Of a DNA stretch of 64,000 nucleotides, positions 1 through 12,787 are shown one piece after another. The stretch comes from Strobilurus pachycystidiatus (lineage: Eukaryota; Basidiomycota; Agaricomycetes; Agaricales; Physalacriaceae): NCBI GenBank assembly GCA_019915135.1, contig JAHLMK010000017.1, forward strand, positions 930,001 through 994,000, read 5' to 3'. Numbering within the stretch: the stretch's first letter is position 1; each line of letters begins with the position of its first letter. The notes under the pieces were generated by a model. It did not search any database. It was given only the letters and a program-made list of their open reading frames with translations, and was not told the DNA's origin. The position numbers and the translations under genes are program-made.

Positions 1-193
1 GCCCCCAAGTATTACATGTCTATTGGAATATCCACAAGAGGAATTATATAACAAGCGATACCATAGTCGAAAGTGGATTACACAGAGCGGTGATTAAAAG
101 CAGCTGGGGGTATGCATGTATAGTGTTCGACTTTCAGACAAAGTAAAGTATACGAAAAGGATGCTAGCACGCAAAAGAGTGTGAAGGTACCTG

Positions 194-3100
194 TCATAGC
201 TTTGAAAGAGCTTTCATCGCATTGGCGACTGCAAAGCTCGACCGCGCCATAATCTGCCGCGACTCCTTTGTCACCTCTGGTAAGGCCTGCGCGTCGCTCA
301 GCCTCGTCGCATGCTCTGAAAGCTCTTGCAAAATCTCCGTTCCCTGCTTGATGTGCGCTGGAGGGAGGTTGTCCGTGCAAACAGCAACAATACTCGACAC
401 AATCGTGATGATCTGCGTCACATTGTCCATCAGGTTGGGAGAGGGTGTTGGACTCCGGACGCCTGATAACACAATTTGGATGCAGTCGATAACAGTAGCA
501 TTTTGCGTCTCGATGTAAGGCTAGAATTCGCGGGTAAGTTTACACTGAGACGCTGCACATGCAATCTGACCTTGAGCTCGTTCCAATTGTCCTCGGCAGT
601 TTCGCCGCCTGTAGCGGAGTCATCGCTCATGACTCCAGACGGCCTATCAAAAATTGGAGGTGGCGAACTCGTATTCTCCGAACTGGAATTGTCCGACGGC
701 GTCCTCTGCCTGTGCCCGTCGAACATAAGCGGCCTTGTATTCGAGGCCGGGCTCTCAACAAATCTCCCACTCCCACTGAACGCAGAGCTATTTTTTCGGT
801 GATGCGCCTCCTTCTCCGTCACAGACCTCAACGAAGGCGAGAACCCATTCGTGGCAGTCGCGCTGGGTGTGTACGGCGGCGGTGTGAACTGATCCTGCTC
901 CGCCTTCGTCGCCTTCCTGACCATGACCATCTTGGTGATTTCGGTGATAGTGGCAGAGACGTGGCTGGCAGCAGCGTCCAACAAGCTGACAGGTGACATA
1001 CCCGAGCTCGTAGCATGCGTCTTCGAAGCTGCGACAAGATTCCCAAGTGTGGCTTCGGCCCTGTCCCGCAGAGACCGGAGCACGTCCTGGTCAACCTCAG
1101 CACGTTCACGCTGTGGTCGACGCTCATAATTCCGAACATCGTCAGTGATGGACGTGACAGAGTTTACGACAGCCTTCATCGGAGTTAACACTCTTGTCGG
1201 TGCATTGGAGCGAGCAGCAGTAAGCAGACTGTCAATGGCCGACATGAACGCGGTAAGGTGGATATCGAGCACTCCGCCGTCCGCGGTCACAGGCACCTGG
1301 TCGTCGATCCTTTCGAGTTTGGGTGCTTGCAAGTATAACTGTGACGTTGCTAGAGTGATTGGGTATTAGATAGGTCAGTGAACCCGAACTGATCGCTGAC
1401 CTTTGACGCTACGCAGCTCCGTCTTAGCCTGCTCGTATTTGCGCTTATACTCCTTGAGTTGACCATCCAAATCTCGTATGACAATGAGATCCGAATCCTT
1501 CGCAGTCATCAACTCCTCATTGCGACGCGACAGTTGATCAAGCTCAGTGAGAAGACCTTGCATATCTGCATTGAGTTGCTCGATTTCTTCAGGATCCGCC
1601 TATGATTCATAAGTATGGCGTCTTGAACATAATGACAAGGAAGACTTACCCCACCACTACCGCGGTTTTCTCGTTCCTGTTCGAGGACTTCACAGCGATC
1701 GCGTAGGATTTGAAGCTCATCTTCATCCTGTTGGGCACGACGTGCTTCACGCTCCTTTTCGCGTTGGCGCGTCTCACGAAGATCATCAAGTTCCTTCTGC
1801 ATCGCGCGCATTGTGGAAGTCTGCTCTTCAGCTCGCTGGATGATGGGCTCATGAGTAAACTATAAGAGAGGAAACTGAGGATATACTCACTCGCCGTACT
1901 CCCTGAAGCTCTTCCTCCATCAGTCTCACCCTCGCCTCGCTGTCCTGCAATTGTTTCGCCTGCCGACCAGCATCATCCAAATCCCGCTGCATCGTGCTGA
2001 TCTGGCTTTGCATCGTAGCAATCTTATACTCATAATCCCGCCGCATCCTCTCGCTGTCCTCCTGGACACTCTGACGACCATTGAACCTCGAGGCCATCCC
2101 TCCGACTGAGCGCTCCGAGTTGACCGACGAGCGACCGTAATTCGAGGACTTTTCAAAATAATCATCTCCACTCCGCCGGCCTGTATCCTCCTCTTCATCA
2201 TCGACGGTCTTCAGTCGAGCTGAAAGGGCGCTCAAGCCGACAGCTGGACTCCTAGGACTCATCGGATAGTCGCTTGCGCTGTCCAGCTCCTCTTGATTGA
2301 TCCCGCCCATGTAAGTGACATCCTGGCTAGCATTTCTGCTCTTGCTGTCTTCCATGGTCGTGCTGCCGCTTTCTCGGCCATCGCGTCCGTACGGAACCTC
2401 GATGTATTCCTCCTCGATGGTGCTCTTGTTGGGAATGACCATTCCGCTGGTTGCCGTGGCACTTTGTATAGTATTAACGGTACCGCTGTCGCTGGTGCCG
2501 GAAACGCTGGGGGCGCTCGGCCGTCGCATGGGATATTCCCGTTCGCGCTCGCGGTCCTCTGACCGACGGCCGGTTGTGTCTTGCGATGGCTGTCGCCGTG
2601 ACGTGGTATCCGTGGACATTTGCCGCCGGGAGTCCTGGGAGGGTTTGCGTCGAGAGGAGAGGGAGGCTAAGCTCGAGGCATAGTTGTCTTCGCTGACACG
2701 CGCTGAATATATGTCTTCGCTGGGCCGTCGCCTGCTGTCCTCTGACGGCCGCTGGGCATTATCCGAGAGCGAGGGTCGACCGGATGTGCGGGAAGTCGAG
2801 GTGCGGGGAGGGGAGGCGGCGGGGTTGAAGTCTGGGGCTGGGTAGTCATCGTAGTTGGATCCATTGGAGGCCCTGCCAGATGGCTGTCTGCGAGTTAGCG
2901 AGCGGCCACAGAGCAGCCAAGTCGACGCTCACATCCTCTTTGAACTCTGGATACCGCCTGAGCAGCTCGTAATAGACGTCGCTGGACAGATCCTCGAAGC
3001 GCAGCGTGGGCAGCGTCGCCAGCTTCTGCCTGGCCTGGTTGCGTTTGGGGTGGAATTCCTCGCGAACTGGCAAGAAGGGCACTGCAGACGTAAAATGGAC

Positions 3101-3521
3101 AATTAGCCGTCAACGTCACTAAGGCCACTGCGTGTGGTGTGCGCTGCTTGCCTTCTTTCTCGTTCTGCCGTCGGATGAGCTCGTCGTAGACGTCGGTCGA
3201 CAGCTCGTGGAATTGTTGGATCGTAAGGCGGGTCAGCTTCTCCCTCGCGGAGGACCGTGCATTGGGCGGTGCTGCATACAGCCGGCGTCAAGTGTCCCTC
3301 CCTTGAGCGGTGTCAAACAAGCTCGCACCTTTCGCAAGATAAGCAGCGAGGTACTTGCTCAGTTCATCGTAATGGATCTTCGAGATTTGCCGATAGTCGA
3401 TGGTCGGCACTGCAGGAACATTTTTGTCTCGGATGGGACGGTAGGATTCGGTGCGATAGTTGGATATTCCTGAGAATGCGGTCGGCGTCGGCGACGCTGC
3501 TCTCGACTGCGAGCGCTTCAT
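194..3521 (-). CDS. SPA2: SPA2-like polarisome scaffold protein
   Basis: Polarisome scaffold that concentrates formin and Rho-pathway partners at hyphal tips. The N-terminus, read from the ATG at 3521, carries two consecutive Spa2 homology (GIT/SHD) repeats. The first contains HYDELSKYLAAYLAK followed by a LTRLTIQQFHELSTDVYDEL-type segment near 3280-3160. The second contains LPVREEFHPKRNQARQKLATL with FEDLSSDVYYELLRRYP near 3080-2940. A Ser/Arg-rich disordered stretch follows (about 2860-2200). Next is a long coiled coil rich in E, R and Q (about 2080-1400). A conserved C-terminal helical region (QAPKLERIDDQV, then VLSGVRSPTPSPNLMDNV) ends at 194. Several 50-60 nt introns interrupt it. Domain order and length (about 950 aa) match fungal Spa2. 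The middle introns are approximate; the family call is firm. Confidence 0.88.
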
Positions 3522-6510
3522 GCTGGTGGTGGGAGTGCGGAGGGTGGAGGACCAGCGTCGCCTTGTCGCTCAAGACAATGGCGACAGCATGCTGAATCCT
3601 CGTGTTTGCTATCAGCCTGCGATACTACCTCCGAACACGTGCTCGGCACATTCCTGTGTGGGCTACACTGCCCTCAGAACGACCATCTGTTTCTTATAGG
3701 CGACATGGAAACCAAATCTACTGCACACTAACAACCAACAGTTACTTATAATGGTGGGCGGGACGCTAGCCAGATCAGCGCCGCTACTCGATTAGTTGAT
3801 CCGTCTCAAGCGTCGGCCTCATACCCATTATCATGATTGACAGCTAAAAGAAACATGGCCGGTGATGCGTGGTGTTCTAAACGTCATATGTATGCGGTGG
3901 GGCATGGACTGTATGAGATGACATGGAGTAAATCATGCTCAGCAGACGATAGAAACGCTGTATCCGCGGGTCTCGATTGTAGGCCCCGCCACAATCCGCT
4001 CGAGTCTCATCAAAACTAGCCACATGTGACTCCCGCGCTGCTCCCGCGAGAGGTGCCAGTGATCCTCGATGGTGAGACCATCTAAGAATCTGATGAGCAA
4101 AGGTCCATCGCAAAGGTCCATCTATCAGACTACACCAGGCGGACTCCAGAGCTCCAGAGGTACTCGTATCTATTAGCCCAGGTAGGCAGCAGTCAATCAA
4201 GATTTTAGGATGAGTCGGAGACTGTTGAGCTCCGTCCACGGGCGTGTCGTGTGATGTAGGCGCCTATCTACACGAGGCGTGCAATCTGAACCTGGTCCGG
4301 GCAAGTATCGAAGTCGACTGTATAAGGAATGCGGGACTCACTGCACTGGCGTGCGCACGCCTGACGTGACCCGCGATTTCGTCGAGCCAAGGGTCAGCGG
4401 ACTTGAGTCTGGAATTTTTCCCCTGCAAGATTCGTGTGACCTCGTCGTTTTCCTTCTACCGGAGAGCAGACGTCGACTGTCGACAGATTCTATCATTGTC
4501 AATTCCTGGGACCAATCCTCGAGATCTTCGGCGGCACAGAGGCAAATCCTGGCAACGAGGCTTGCCGAGGCCATTGACAAAAAGTTTCATAGCTTCTCGC
4601 CGGAAGGAACAAGAGGTTCCTGCTGGCGATACTTTGAGAGAGCGGAGGTTTTCCGAGTGCCAGGTCCAGAAGTGCAATCTTCCTGAGTAAGCTGCGCAGA
4701 GGCTTGTCCAGAGCACCGAAGTTGAAGAGACAAGTGCTTGAATCATCTGTTTGATTGTTGCCTGACAGGGAGAACTAACACTCTGTGGCGTCCGCTGGTG
4801 GCGACATCATCTCCTGCGGTCAGACCATGATGAACCTCGTTCGAAGATCGTGGATAGCCCCAGGTGGTAGTCATAAATCAGCCGTCGATGGCGTTCGAAC
4901 TTGATTACGATGGCAGAATTGAGGATTCTTTGAGGAGGAGAACGCCAGGACGGCTGTCACAAAGCGGTCGACTTTCTTGCTCACTTCTCATTGGCTCACG
5001 AAGACGGCCGGTGCAGGCTGAGATTGCCGAGGATTGAGTTACCGGAGAGTCGGGGCGACATGAAGGTTTCGACCAGGGCGGGGGTGCCTTTTTTGGTAGG
5101 CTCAAAGAACGGACGATCATTCCACGTGATCGTGGCGATGCCCTTAATTAGAGTCGAGACCGATTTCACGCTTGTCATGTCTGAGCTGTCATCAAGTGAG
5201 CCTGATGCTGCGTGCCCTTCGGTATTCACTCGAGGAATCGGATGCCGGTGCGACTGAATGAGTCACTGTCCGTCGTAAGTGTATCGTGTTTATCGGTGCC
5301 TGCACATTTGACGGTACTGACACCGCTATACTTATAAGGATGACGTCCTTTCACAGCACTGGGATGTCGCGATTCGATTCGATTCAATGCTTTACGGCCC
5401 AATACATTCACACGGCCTTGAAATTAGCGCCCACAAGCACTGCCTAGTGTGCCCACGTACCCTCGTCTACTCGACATCTCATTTCCTAAATGGTTGCCTG
5501 GCTGCACCGCGTACTTCAAGTTACAGATCAGGAAAGATCGACGGTCAATCCCGCTTCTCCGCGTATTTTCGCACGCAAGCGCGAACTTGATAATGTTCCG
5601 ACCGCTGAGTGCGACCGCTGGAGGTTCTAGCCTCTGACGTGTTCGCTGACAAACAACACCTTTCGAACGGCTGTTGGCAATGTTGCGACTCCCCGTTTGA
5701 CTGGCGTCCATGTCGTGACATTATCCAAGGACGCGTTGTCAGCTTGTTATCGTGTTTCATAGCTACAGACTTTGATGCATCCCCCCTGTCAAGCTAGATA
5801 GTCGTCCCTACGTGGAGACCTTTCACTAACCGTACTTACCCTCTTGGGACTGAACTAAGCTAGACTAAGCTTCGCACGTTTCTCGCATTGACGGTCGTTG
5901 TACGAGTCCGTGCCGAAATACTTGTCCCCGTATCAGTGCCTTGATCCCAATATCCATGCATGTACAGTAGTTCCACGGTTCAGGCGGCATCAAAGGAAAC
6001 TGCAAGATCATCAAAGCCAATCAACTCCCTTCATTCGACCGCAGAGCCCGCAAATGTGGTGCGTATTCAGTCTAGTCGGGTGCAGACCCATTTGTGTCTT
6101 TGCAATTACTTAGACAGGCTGTGCATGTGCAGAGCGATGTGCAGTTCGCGAGTAAATTGAAATATACTGCTTGAACATGAGGCTGTGGGAGGGAGGCGAA
6201 GCCCTGACATTGACGGCGCGGGAATCCTGAGTCACAATACAATAGATTTTCGTACAGGACACCGAGTAGGTGAAGGGTATGGATAGTATGGGGGAATCGT
6301 AAAGCATCGGAATGATCGTCGTACGCTACCATGGACCCCAAACGGAATGAAAGAGGCCCATCGTAGAATACAGGTGATACACTAATGGGAGAGGATATAC
6401 AAAACGTTGGAGATGGTTCTCCAATCCAGGCGAAATCATCATGAGAAAACAAGGGAAACAAATCGGAAATGGACCTTCTCGTTCTCTTTGAATAGTAATT
6501 TGTGAGCGTG
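3522..6510. other. 3-kb gene-poor interval
   Basis: Between the 5' end of SPA2 and the 3' end of the GATA gene I see only short overlapping open frames (60-150 codons) on both strands. None has a recognisable domain, a coherent splice pattern or a codon bias matching the neighbours. It probably holds the SPA2 upstream region and degenerate sequence. No tRNA, terminal-repeat or tandem-repeat signature was found. Confidence 0.5.
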
Positions 6511-7714
6511 TCACTTGGCGGCATGTTTTGACCGTGGCTTGATCTTGTTCCTCTTCAAGCTCAACGGTCTGTCCCTTCCCCGCAGCCTGGCATAAACCCC
6601 ACAGGCGTTACACAACTGCGCGCCGGTCTTGCTTCGCCGCCAGACGCTTGTGTTCCGCGTGTGGCAATGACTGCATTCCGGACCACCTTCCGGCCTGTCA
6701 CCCTCCTCTTCGTCGTTATCGAGATCTGCGTCAATGAGCTCCTGCGGACGCAGCTTGTTCCTTTGCTGCAGATAGAGGCCACATGCGTTGCACAGTGGCT
6801 TAAGTGTGCCTGGCTCGCGTCTCCACAGCGGCGTCGAGGTGGCGTGGCAATGGGAGCAGGACTTTTTGCGTGCATCGGTGTCAGGGGAGGGCCGTTTCGA
6901 AGGTGGCAGACGTGAATGAGTGGAGGATTCGGACGTCGAGGATGTGGATGGGCTTCTAGAGCCGGAAAGCTGGGCAATGTTTGGCTTGGACTCTTCCGCC
7001 ATTTCGTTTAGCGATAGCGTCGGGTCCCAGAATGTTTGTTCCGGCATCGAAGACCACTGGGAGGGACTGACAGTTTCGGAACTCGGAACGCCCCAATCGC
7101 TTCCAGAGTCATTCCGCACTGAAGACTCTGAATATCGACGCGGATAGAGTGGGAACTCGGAATTAAGCGTGTCATCAGACCGATAACCGCTACCGGAGGA
7201 CCAAGGAAGAGTCAGGTCGATACCGCTGGGCGGACGACGATGGACTGAGGAAGACATTGACGTTGACGATGTGTTTGTTAAGTTATGGTCTGTTGGATGG
7301 AGCATCTCTTCAGCTAATGAGACGGCAGCAGCAGGATTTCCCTTACTGAATGACCAATGATCTTGAGCTGTATTGCCCTGGTACATGCTGGTCAAGTTCG
7401 CGGCAGATTCAAAAGCGGGGTCAAACTCCTCATCGCCAGTGTACAGCAGATGATTCAGATTGGGGTACATGTCCAGCGCATAGGCTTGAGCGAAGAGACT
7501 TGGGTACGGCGTGGTGGGCGAGTGCTGAAGAGGGAGACGCGCTTGCGAGGTTGGCGGGCGTCTATATCACAGACGCGCTAAAAACATGCCAATCTGTGAG
7601 TCAGGGTTCCTCATTCGCAGCCGAATGACGGGACACTCACACGATAGAGCTATAGAGAGGGATCTGTGCTAAGAACAGAGAGTGGATTGGCGTTAGAAAG
7701 AAAGAGGGCCGCAT
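6511..7714 (-). CDS. GATA-type transcription factor with two zinc fingers
   Basis: DNA-binding regulator predicted to recognise GATA sites. The last 115 residues hold two class IV fingers: CSHCHATSTPLWRREP..LCNACGLYLQQR, spaced CX2CX18CX2C, and CSHCHTRNTSVWRRS..LCNACGVYARLR, spaced CX2CX17CX2C. A basic tail (RNKIKPRSKHAAK) ends the protein. The N-terminal two thirds are Ser/Pro-rich and disordered. Reading upstream of Met 7470 the frame stays open to an acceptor at about 7565. A phase-2 donor (GTGAGT, about 7640) joins it to a short exon that could start at ATG 7714, but a TTTAAAAG box only about 20 nt further upstream makes this start uncertain. Two-finger layouts occur in fungal siderophore (SreA/Urbs1) regulators; the linker here is acidic and lacks their cysteine-rich block, so I do not assign that role. 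Confidence 0.82.
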
Positions 7715-10057
7715 TACATTTATTGCCGAGCTTTTAAAGGCGTCGTTACTCGTGTTGTGATCTATTTCCGTGTCCTAAACCCATCAGTTTCGGCTTGATG
7801 AGGGTAGGGTCCTCTACGTAAATGGCACAATGCTTTGAGACCTTGGTCCCGACGTTGTCGGATAATTGGGAATCCTTCAATCCTGCTCGGTGGATACTGA
7901 GACCGAGTCATATGAGTCGAAAGGCAGTGCATCGGAATGCCAATTGGCACTGGGCAAATAGGTAGCGAGGATGCCAGGATGGCCCACAGTAGTGACGCTA
8001 CACTTCTGCTACCACTGTGCCGCGACCCGTGTCAGATCAGGGGGATTAACCCCGCGAAAGGGGAAGCCTGAACAAGATTGAATCTGAAATTGCCGCACTG
8101 CCCGATGCTTAGTAGGTACTGCATGTCATCTCGAAGACTCGAACACACTTTGCTGACAGGAGTCTCAATGGATCATCCTGTGTATCACAGACGCTGACGA
8201 CCGCCTGACGACCACTCAAAGAGAGGCGTTGGGCGCTGGGCGCTGATCGTGCCCAGATTCAATCATGATCAACAATTAGAACATGACGAGCACATCAACT
8301 GCTATGACAGCTCTCTCCTCAGTAAATCGTCGGGGAGGTAAAGAGACCCGTTGCATTTGTTGCGAAGGTATCTATGCATGTAAGTATATAGGAATTGCAT
8401 CCGAACCGATACTGTCCTGAGTGTACTACTACCCCACATTTGGACATGAATGATGAGATGCTGTAACGAGTATGCATCCGAAAGTCTCGAATCACAACGC
8501 GAAATACTCACCATTCCCTCGAGAACTCGCGCGACGGCTCCTATGTATGCAGAATATCCAATTCGACGACTATAAGGAAAGCTTTCTGGCGTAGACATGG
8601 CTCTGTCCCTTGGGGATGAGTCGACGACAACGCGTCTCGAGACAGTCTGGGTGTAAGGAGCATTGTAATCGTCAAGGCAGCGAAGAACTTAGTACGCAGT
8701 GCCACCGTAGGTTTCATGAATCGACGCCAAATCACTACCAATTTGCCTTCCCGAGGTTTTCGTAGTTCGTGATAGATTGCCACGTCGACTTTCCAGCAGT
8801 CACCAGATTTAGAGTCCTAGGTAACAAGCGTCTACAGCCTGCAGCAACAGATTGAATGGTGGCTGAGTATTCGCCGTAAGCTGGGCTGGTCCGGATCAAG
8901 ACTTCATAGGCCATAGGCGTGAAACCTCGACGTAGACGTACGAGGTCTTGTGCAGCGACTTTACCACCAGTGATTCTCTTGATGGCATCTGTGATATGTG
9001 TCGTTGGCTTTGAGCGCGCGGAGAATAGAGATCCCATCACCTTCAGTTCTTGAAAGGACTCCAAACATATTGCGGTGCATATGTCGAGCACGTCCATATA
9101 TGCTATACGCTGGACGTAGCTCCTCTGACATCGTAACCAGAGTGCGAGACCTCGAGAGTCGACGCCAAGAAGTAGCCTGGAAGCCAATCCAAGTCATATC
9201 AGCGATGAGCTACCTGGCGAACGGCCAACTGCTGGCTGACATCGTCACTGAACTGTCGTTCTGGCGCATACAATTCACGATAGAGAAGTATGTTGATCAT
9301 ATAGAAAGGCTCTAAGGCGTCTCGAAAGATGGCGATTGATCATTGCTATAGGTGGAGTTGTAGAGATAGCCACAGAGTGGATCCTATGCGTGCTCCTTGT
9401 CCCGAGTTCCGTTGTCTGTGGAACTGGGACTCGGAGGAGCGCTCGAATGGCGGAGTGGACCCTCGAACATAGCCAAACCGGAGAATTGCTAACATGAACG
9501 TCAGTCGCCGAGCTAAGTGAGAAATCTGAGCTATATCGTCGTCAAGCATCTCGGAGCGATCTTACTCTTGGTCGCGACTAAGTAGTAGTACGTCCAGGCA
9601 AGAGTTGTCGGTGATACGTTGTTTTGAGTTTCTGCTCACCTGCCTGATCACCCGAATGTGATGGCGCCGATTGGGTAGTATCATTATTGAAGCACATGCA
9701 TGATCTTTTCGCAGTAGTTTGTCGTAGTAGAAGTTCAAGTTATGCGCAGGAAAGGAAACTGACAATTTTAGCCATCATGCCGCCCCGATGCCGAATCAAT
9801 GATCACGTCCAAACGTGGCAAACTTCAAACCGCTCTCCCACCAAGTGAGTAGACATGATATCGTTCTCTCACGTCTATCGTTGTTCCTCTACCAACTCTC
9901 CTAGCAATGCAGAGGGTCGCTCAGCTCCAAGAGCGGGAAATCTACAAAGTCCTGTATCCCAGTGAGCACCCACTTTCATCTCTTCAGACCGGATCTGAAG
10001 ATCTGCTCAGCGGTGGGGATCTTTCTGCCTCTCCTCGAGGCGAAGAGAGAGGCGATA
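7715..10057. other. 2.3-kb interval without a supported gene
   Basis: It contains the GATA gene promoter at one end and the hydrolase upstream region at the other. A 150-codon minus-strand frame at 8735-9187 and other frames of 60-100 codons have no recognisable motif. A possible additional 5' exon pair for the hydrolase lies at 9799-9960 (ATG 9799, GTGAGT donor, CCTAG acceptor, reading ..MQRVAQLQEREIYKVLYP), but it does not join clearly to the next exon. Confidence 0.4.
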
Positions 10058-10940
10058 ATGAGAACTCCCAAGCGCACCTTTTCTTACGGGCCACACAATC
10101 GGCATAAGGTTGAGAACTCGACTTGTCTAGCAATTCCACGTTCTAAATCGTAATGCCGTCATCTAGCTTGACGTTTACTACCCAGCTGCTTCCTCGGAGG
10201 CGCGCACCCCCAAAGTTTTGGTCTTCTGCTACGGTGGTGGGCTAAATTCCGGCTCTCGCACGCTTCCTGCGCCAGCAGAACTCTCGTACGGCAATCTTGG
10301 GATGTATTTCTCACAGCAAGGGATCGTGACAGTCGTTCCCGACTACAGGCTCTCTCCCGAGGTCAAACATCCCGAGGCGGCTCGTGATGTGCGCGATGCC
10401 GTAGAATGGATTCTTGATAACCCTCATTCTCTTCGCCTAGGAATGGTCCACCCCGACGTCGATTCAATTTATGTCATGGGGCATTCTGCTGGTGCTTGCA
10501 ACGTCTTCACGATGCTCACACACCTTGCGTTAAAGTCGGAGGTCCTTCAGTCGAGAATCGCGGGTATCGTCCTGTTTTCTGGGGCGTACACCTACGACCC
10601 CCCGGATCTTCCAACGGTCCTTCCCGCCGTTGTCAAAGAATATTATGGTGGAGACGAAGCTGCCAAGGCGAAACTTCCTCTCGCGCTCTTGAAGTCGTTC
10701 GACGTCTCCTCGCTTCCCAGAATTCTGCTGGGGGTATCAGAAAAGGACCCACCTTCCTTCTTGGCCGTATCAAGGATATTTGAGGAAACTCTAGCGACTT
10801 TTAATGTTCCTTACGATGCTTTCATTGCGAAAGGGCATAATCACATCAGTGTGAATTACTGCCTTGGAACTGGGGAGGGCGAGGAGTGGGCTGCTGACGT
10901 TGTGAGCTGGATATACGACGAATGGAAAGCATCGAAATAG
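10058..10940 (+). CDS. alpha/beta hydrolase (carboxylesterase / kynurenine-formamidase-like)
   Basis: Cytosolic serine hydrolase of the alpha/beta fold. Exon 1 reads MRTPKRTFSYGPHNRHK. A phase-0 intron (GTTGAG at 10109 to CTAG at 10166) joins it to LDVYYPAASSEARTP, a hallmark of this esterase group. An oxyanion-type CYGGG follows, where the family usually has HGGG. The nucleophile elbow is GHSAG near 10480, a candidate acid is in SEKDP, and the catalytic His is in GHNHIS near 10840. The protein is about 274 aa with no signal peptide, which suits a formamidase-like or small-ester hydrolase. The start could lie further upstream, since the frame is open for 30 codons before ATG 10058. The natural substrate cannot be read from the sequence. 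Confidence 0.82.
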
Positions 10941-11536
10941 GAAAGGATGCATAGGGATTCTGAACATGTGTTCATGCACATTTTTATTACTAGCGAAAAC
11001 ATTGTGTTTTTCTCTTCCAAGCTGCTTCCTGCGAAGGAGACACGGGGAGAGGCGGCCCGCCACTCCGTCCCACCATAAACGAGTGTGATCGGACACGTGG
11101 CATCTTGATGCGCCATTTCTGATCGATAAAGACCGTCCTCTCAGCTTCCATGCCAACTCTCTGCGCTGTGTACAGTGGCACTGCTTGGTCGCAGAAAATA
11201 ACTGGAATCTTTTGTCTTATTGTCCTTGAACTTTCCAGTACTGGCCCTACGGTCCCCCCTTTTCTTCCTACCATTCGTTCCAATACCTGGCTGCATCATA
11301 CCGATGGTCATGCTCTTGTCGCCCTTTGGTCCACCGTAAACTCCGTCTACAAATAGTTGGACCGTCATGGGCCATCGGCCGCGGTAAGACCGGTGCAATG
11401 CAGCGATCAATGGCCCTCCAATATATTGACAAATACAGGTGGCCTTCCTTTGTCTATGACCTGCCATGAGTCCGCCTATAAAACTGATCACTGAACCGCT
11501 CTCCATCCCAACCGACCACAGCGCTACACTTGAACC
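10941..11536. other. intergenic, promoter of the C2H2 gene
   Basis: Intergenic sequence between the hydrolase and the C2H2 zinc-finger gene. Minus-strand open frames here (up to 121 codons) overlap a good plus-strand TATA box and have no recognisable domain, so I treat them as chance frames. Confidence 0.45.
11477..11483 (+). promoter_or_regulatory. TATA box of the C2H2 zinc-finger gene
   Basis: TATAAAA on the plus strand lies 54 nt upstream of the ATG at 11537. That spacing fits a start site about 25-30 nt downstream with a short leader. Confidence 0.5.
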
Positions 11537-12417
11537 ATGACTACCTCATCCAACCCGCAATCTCAGTCTCTTCCGTTCTACATGTCCGTCGACATGGTGC
11601 AGAGTCCTGCAGTTGGCGCCTCGAATGTGGCCCGGACGTGGGGGTCTTCGTCCGGCGTTTCAGCGTACCCGACAATGCCATCTAACGTGAGTCTTATGCT
11701 TCCCGCTCAGCGCCTTTCCGCTAAAGCCCAGCATCCAAGTATGCATCCCGGCACGATCCAGACTACAAGACGTGCCCCATGTGCAATCGAAGAGTTGTCC
11801 AGCTTAGGGCACATATTCTCGAGCACAACAAGCGTGTAGATGGGTGTGCACCGTTGTCTTCGACTCTCTTTCGGACACTGACCATTGGAGCGCCAGAATA
11901 TATCACTGCCCGCTCTGTCCATTCGAGACCCCGCTTTCAGGAGAGAACACACGCCACGCAGAGGACCAGTAAGTGTCTTCTCTGCGCCATTGGTTGAGCT
12001 CTGAACATCTCCGTTAGCGAAAAATATGAGAAGGCCAAGAAGAAGAAGCTGCCAGAGGCGCAAGTCGGGCGGAAATCCTCCAAGAGGCCCGATACAACCT
12101 CATCTTCCACCAACACGCCGACACCTGACGGTATACCCTCACGAAAGGCCACTTCCAAAGTCACTCCCAGTCGGAGTACGGTCACATATATTTCCTCCAC
12201 CAACGTTGCCTCAGCAGCAATGGCGTCGTCTCTTCCTCCGATACAGGATTCGAGCGAGGCTTCTGGCATGCCCTCTAATTCCACACCAATGCTGCCCTCT
12301 ATTCGCTCCTTCGAATGGTACCATGGAGCCCGTAATCCTCCGTCAGGAGGGCAAGACACGTCGAGTCTGAAACTGCCACCTATCGGCGACTTGACGAAAC
12401 TTGCCGCACGGCGTTGA
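11537..12417 (+). CDS. small C2H2-type zinc-finger protein
   Basis: Probable nuclear zinc-finger protein. Exon 1 starts at ATG 11537 (MTTSSNPQSQSLPFYMSVDM). Exon 2 (from about 11732) encodes KTCPMCNRRVVQLRAHILEHNKR, a shortened finger of the form CX2CX9HX3H. A phase-2 intron (11844-11896) joins it to a canonical finger, CPLCPFETPLSGENTRHAEDH (CX2CX12HX3H), whose final His codon is created across the next intron (11969-12017). A basic, probably nuclear-localising EKAKKKK run and a Ser/Thr/Pro tail follow, ending SLKLPPIGDLTKLAARR. The phase of intron 1 does not fit its most obvious donor (11687), so the first junction is uncertain. DNA-binding specificity is unknown. Confidence 0.7.
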
Positions 12418-12787
12418 GTAGTGGACACGCTGTTGTTTTTGAACCTGGGAAGCGGACTATCCATTGATTTGCTGGAATGAACCGAACTTGCTTTGTTAGC
12501 TAAATATACCGCACTAGTTGCACATCGTCTTTCCATTCCGTATTGTATATATTATATTACAACCTTAATGCCGTAGTACTGTAACACGCGTGATTACAAC
12601 GGCGTTTGTTTGAGCAGTTTTATACAGAGCAATACCCGCTCACCCTGCTCTAAAATCACACCAAGAGAGTCCGGCACCAACCCTTCTTGATAGCACATCT
12701 TGGGTTGTGATCAGTTATTCGCGCTTTACTTTGTCGACACTGATAGAGTGAATACAGGGACATTCCGACATCGTGCCATTCCCGAAT
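12418..12787. other. convergent intergenic spacer
   Basis: 370 bp between the convergent C2H2 and IGPS genes, AT-rich around 12535-12560. No gene, repeat or RNA feature seen. Confidence 0.5.

Noticed and set aside
8735..9187. 150-codon minus-strand ORF
   Set aside because: No domain, no splice continuation, and an equally long overlapping frame exists on the other strand.
10990..11506. overlapping minus-strand ORFs of 97-121 codons
   Set aside because: They cover the TATA box of the plus-strand zinc-finger gene and have no recognisable features.
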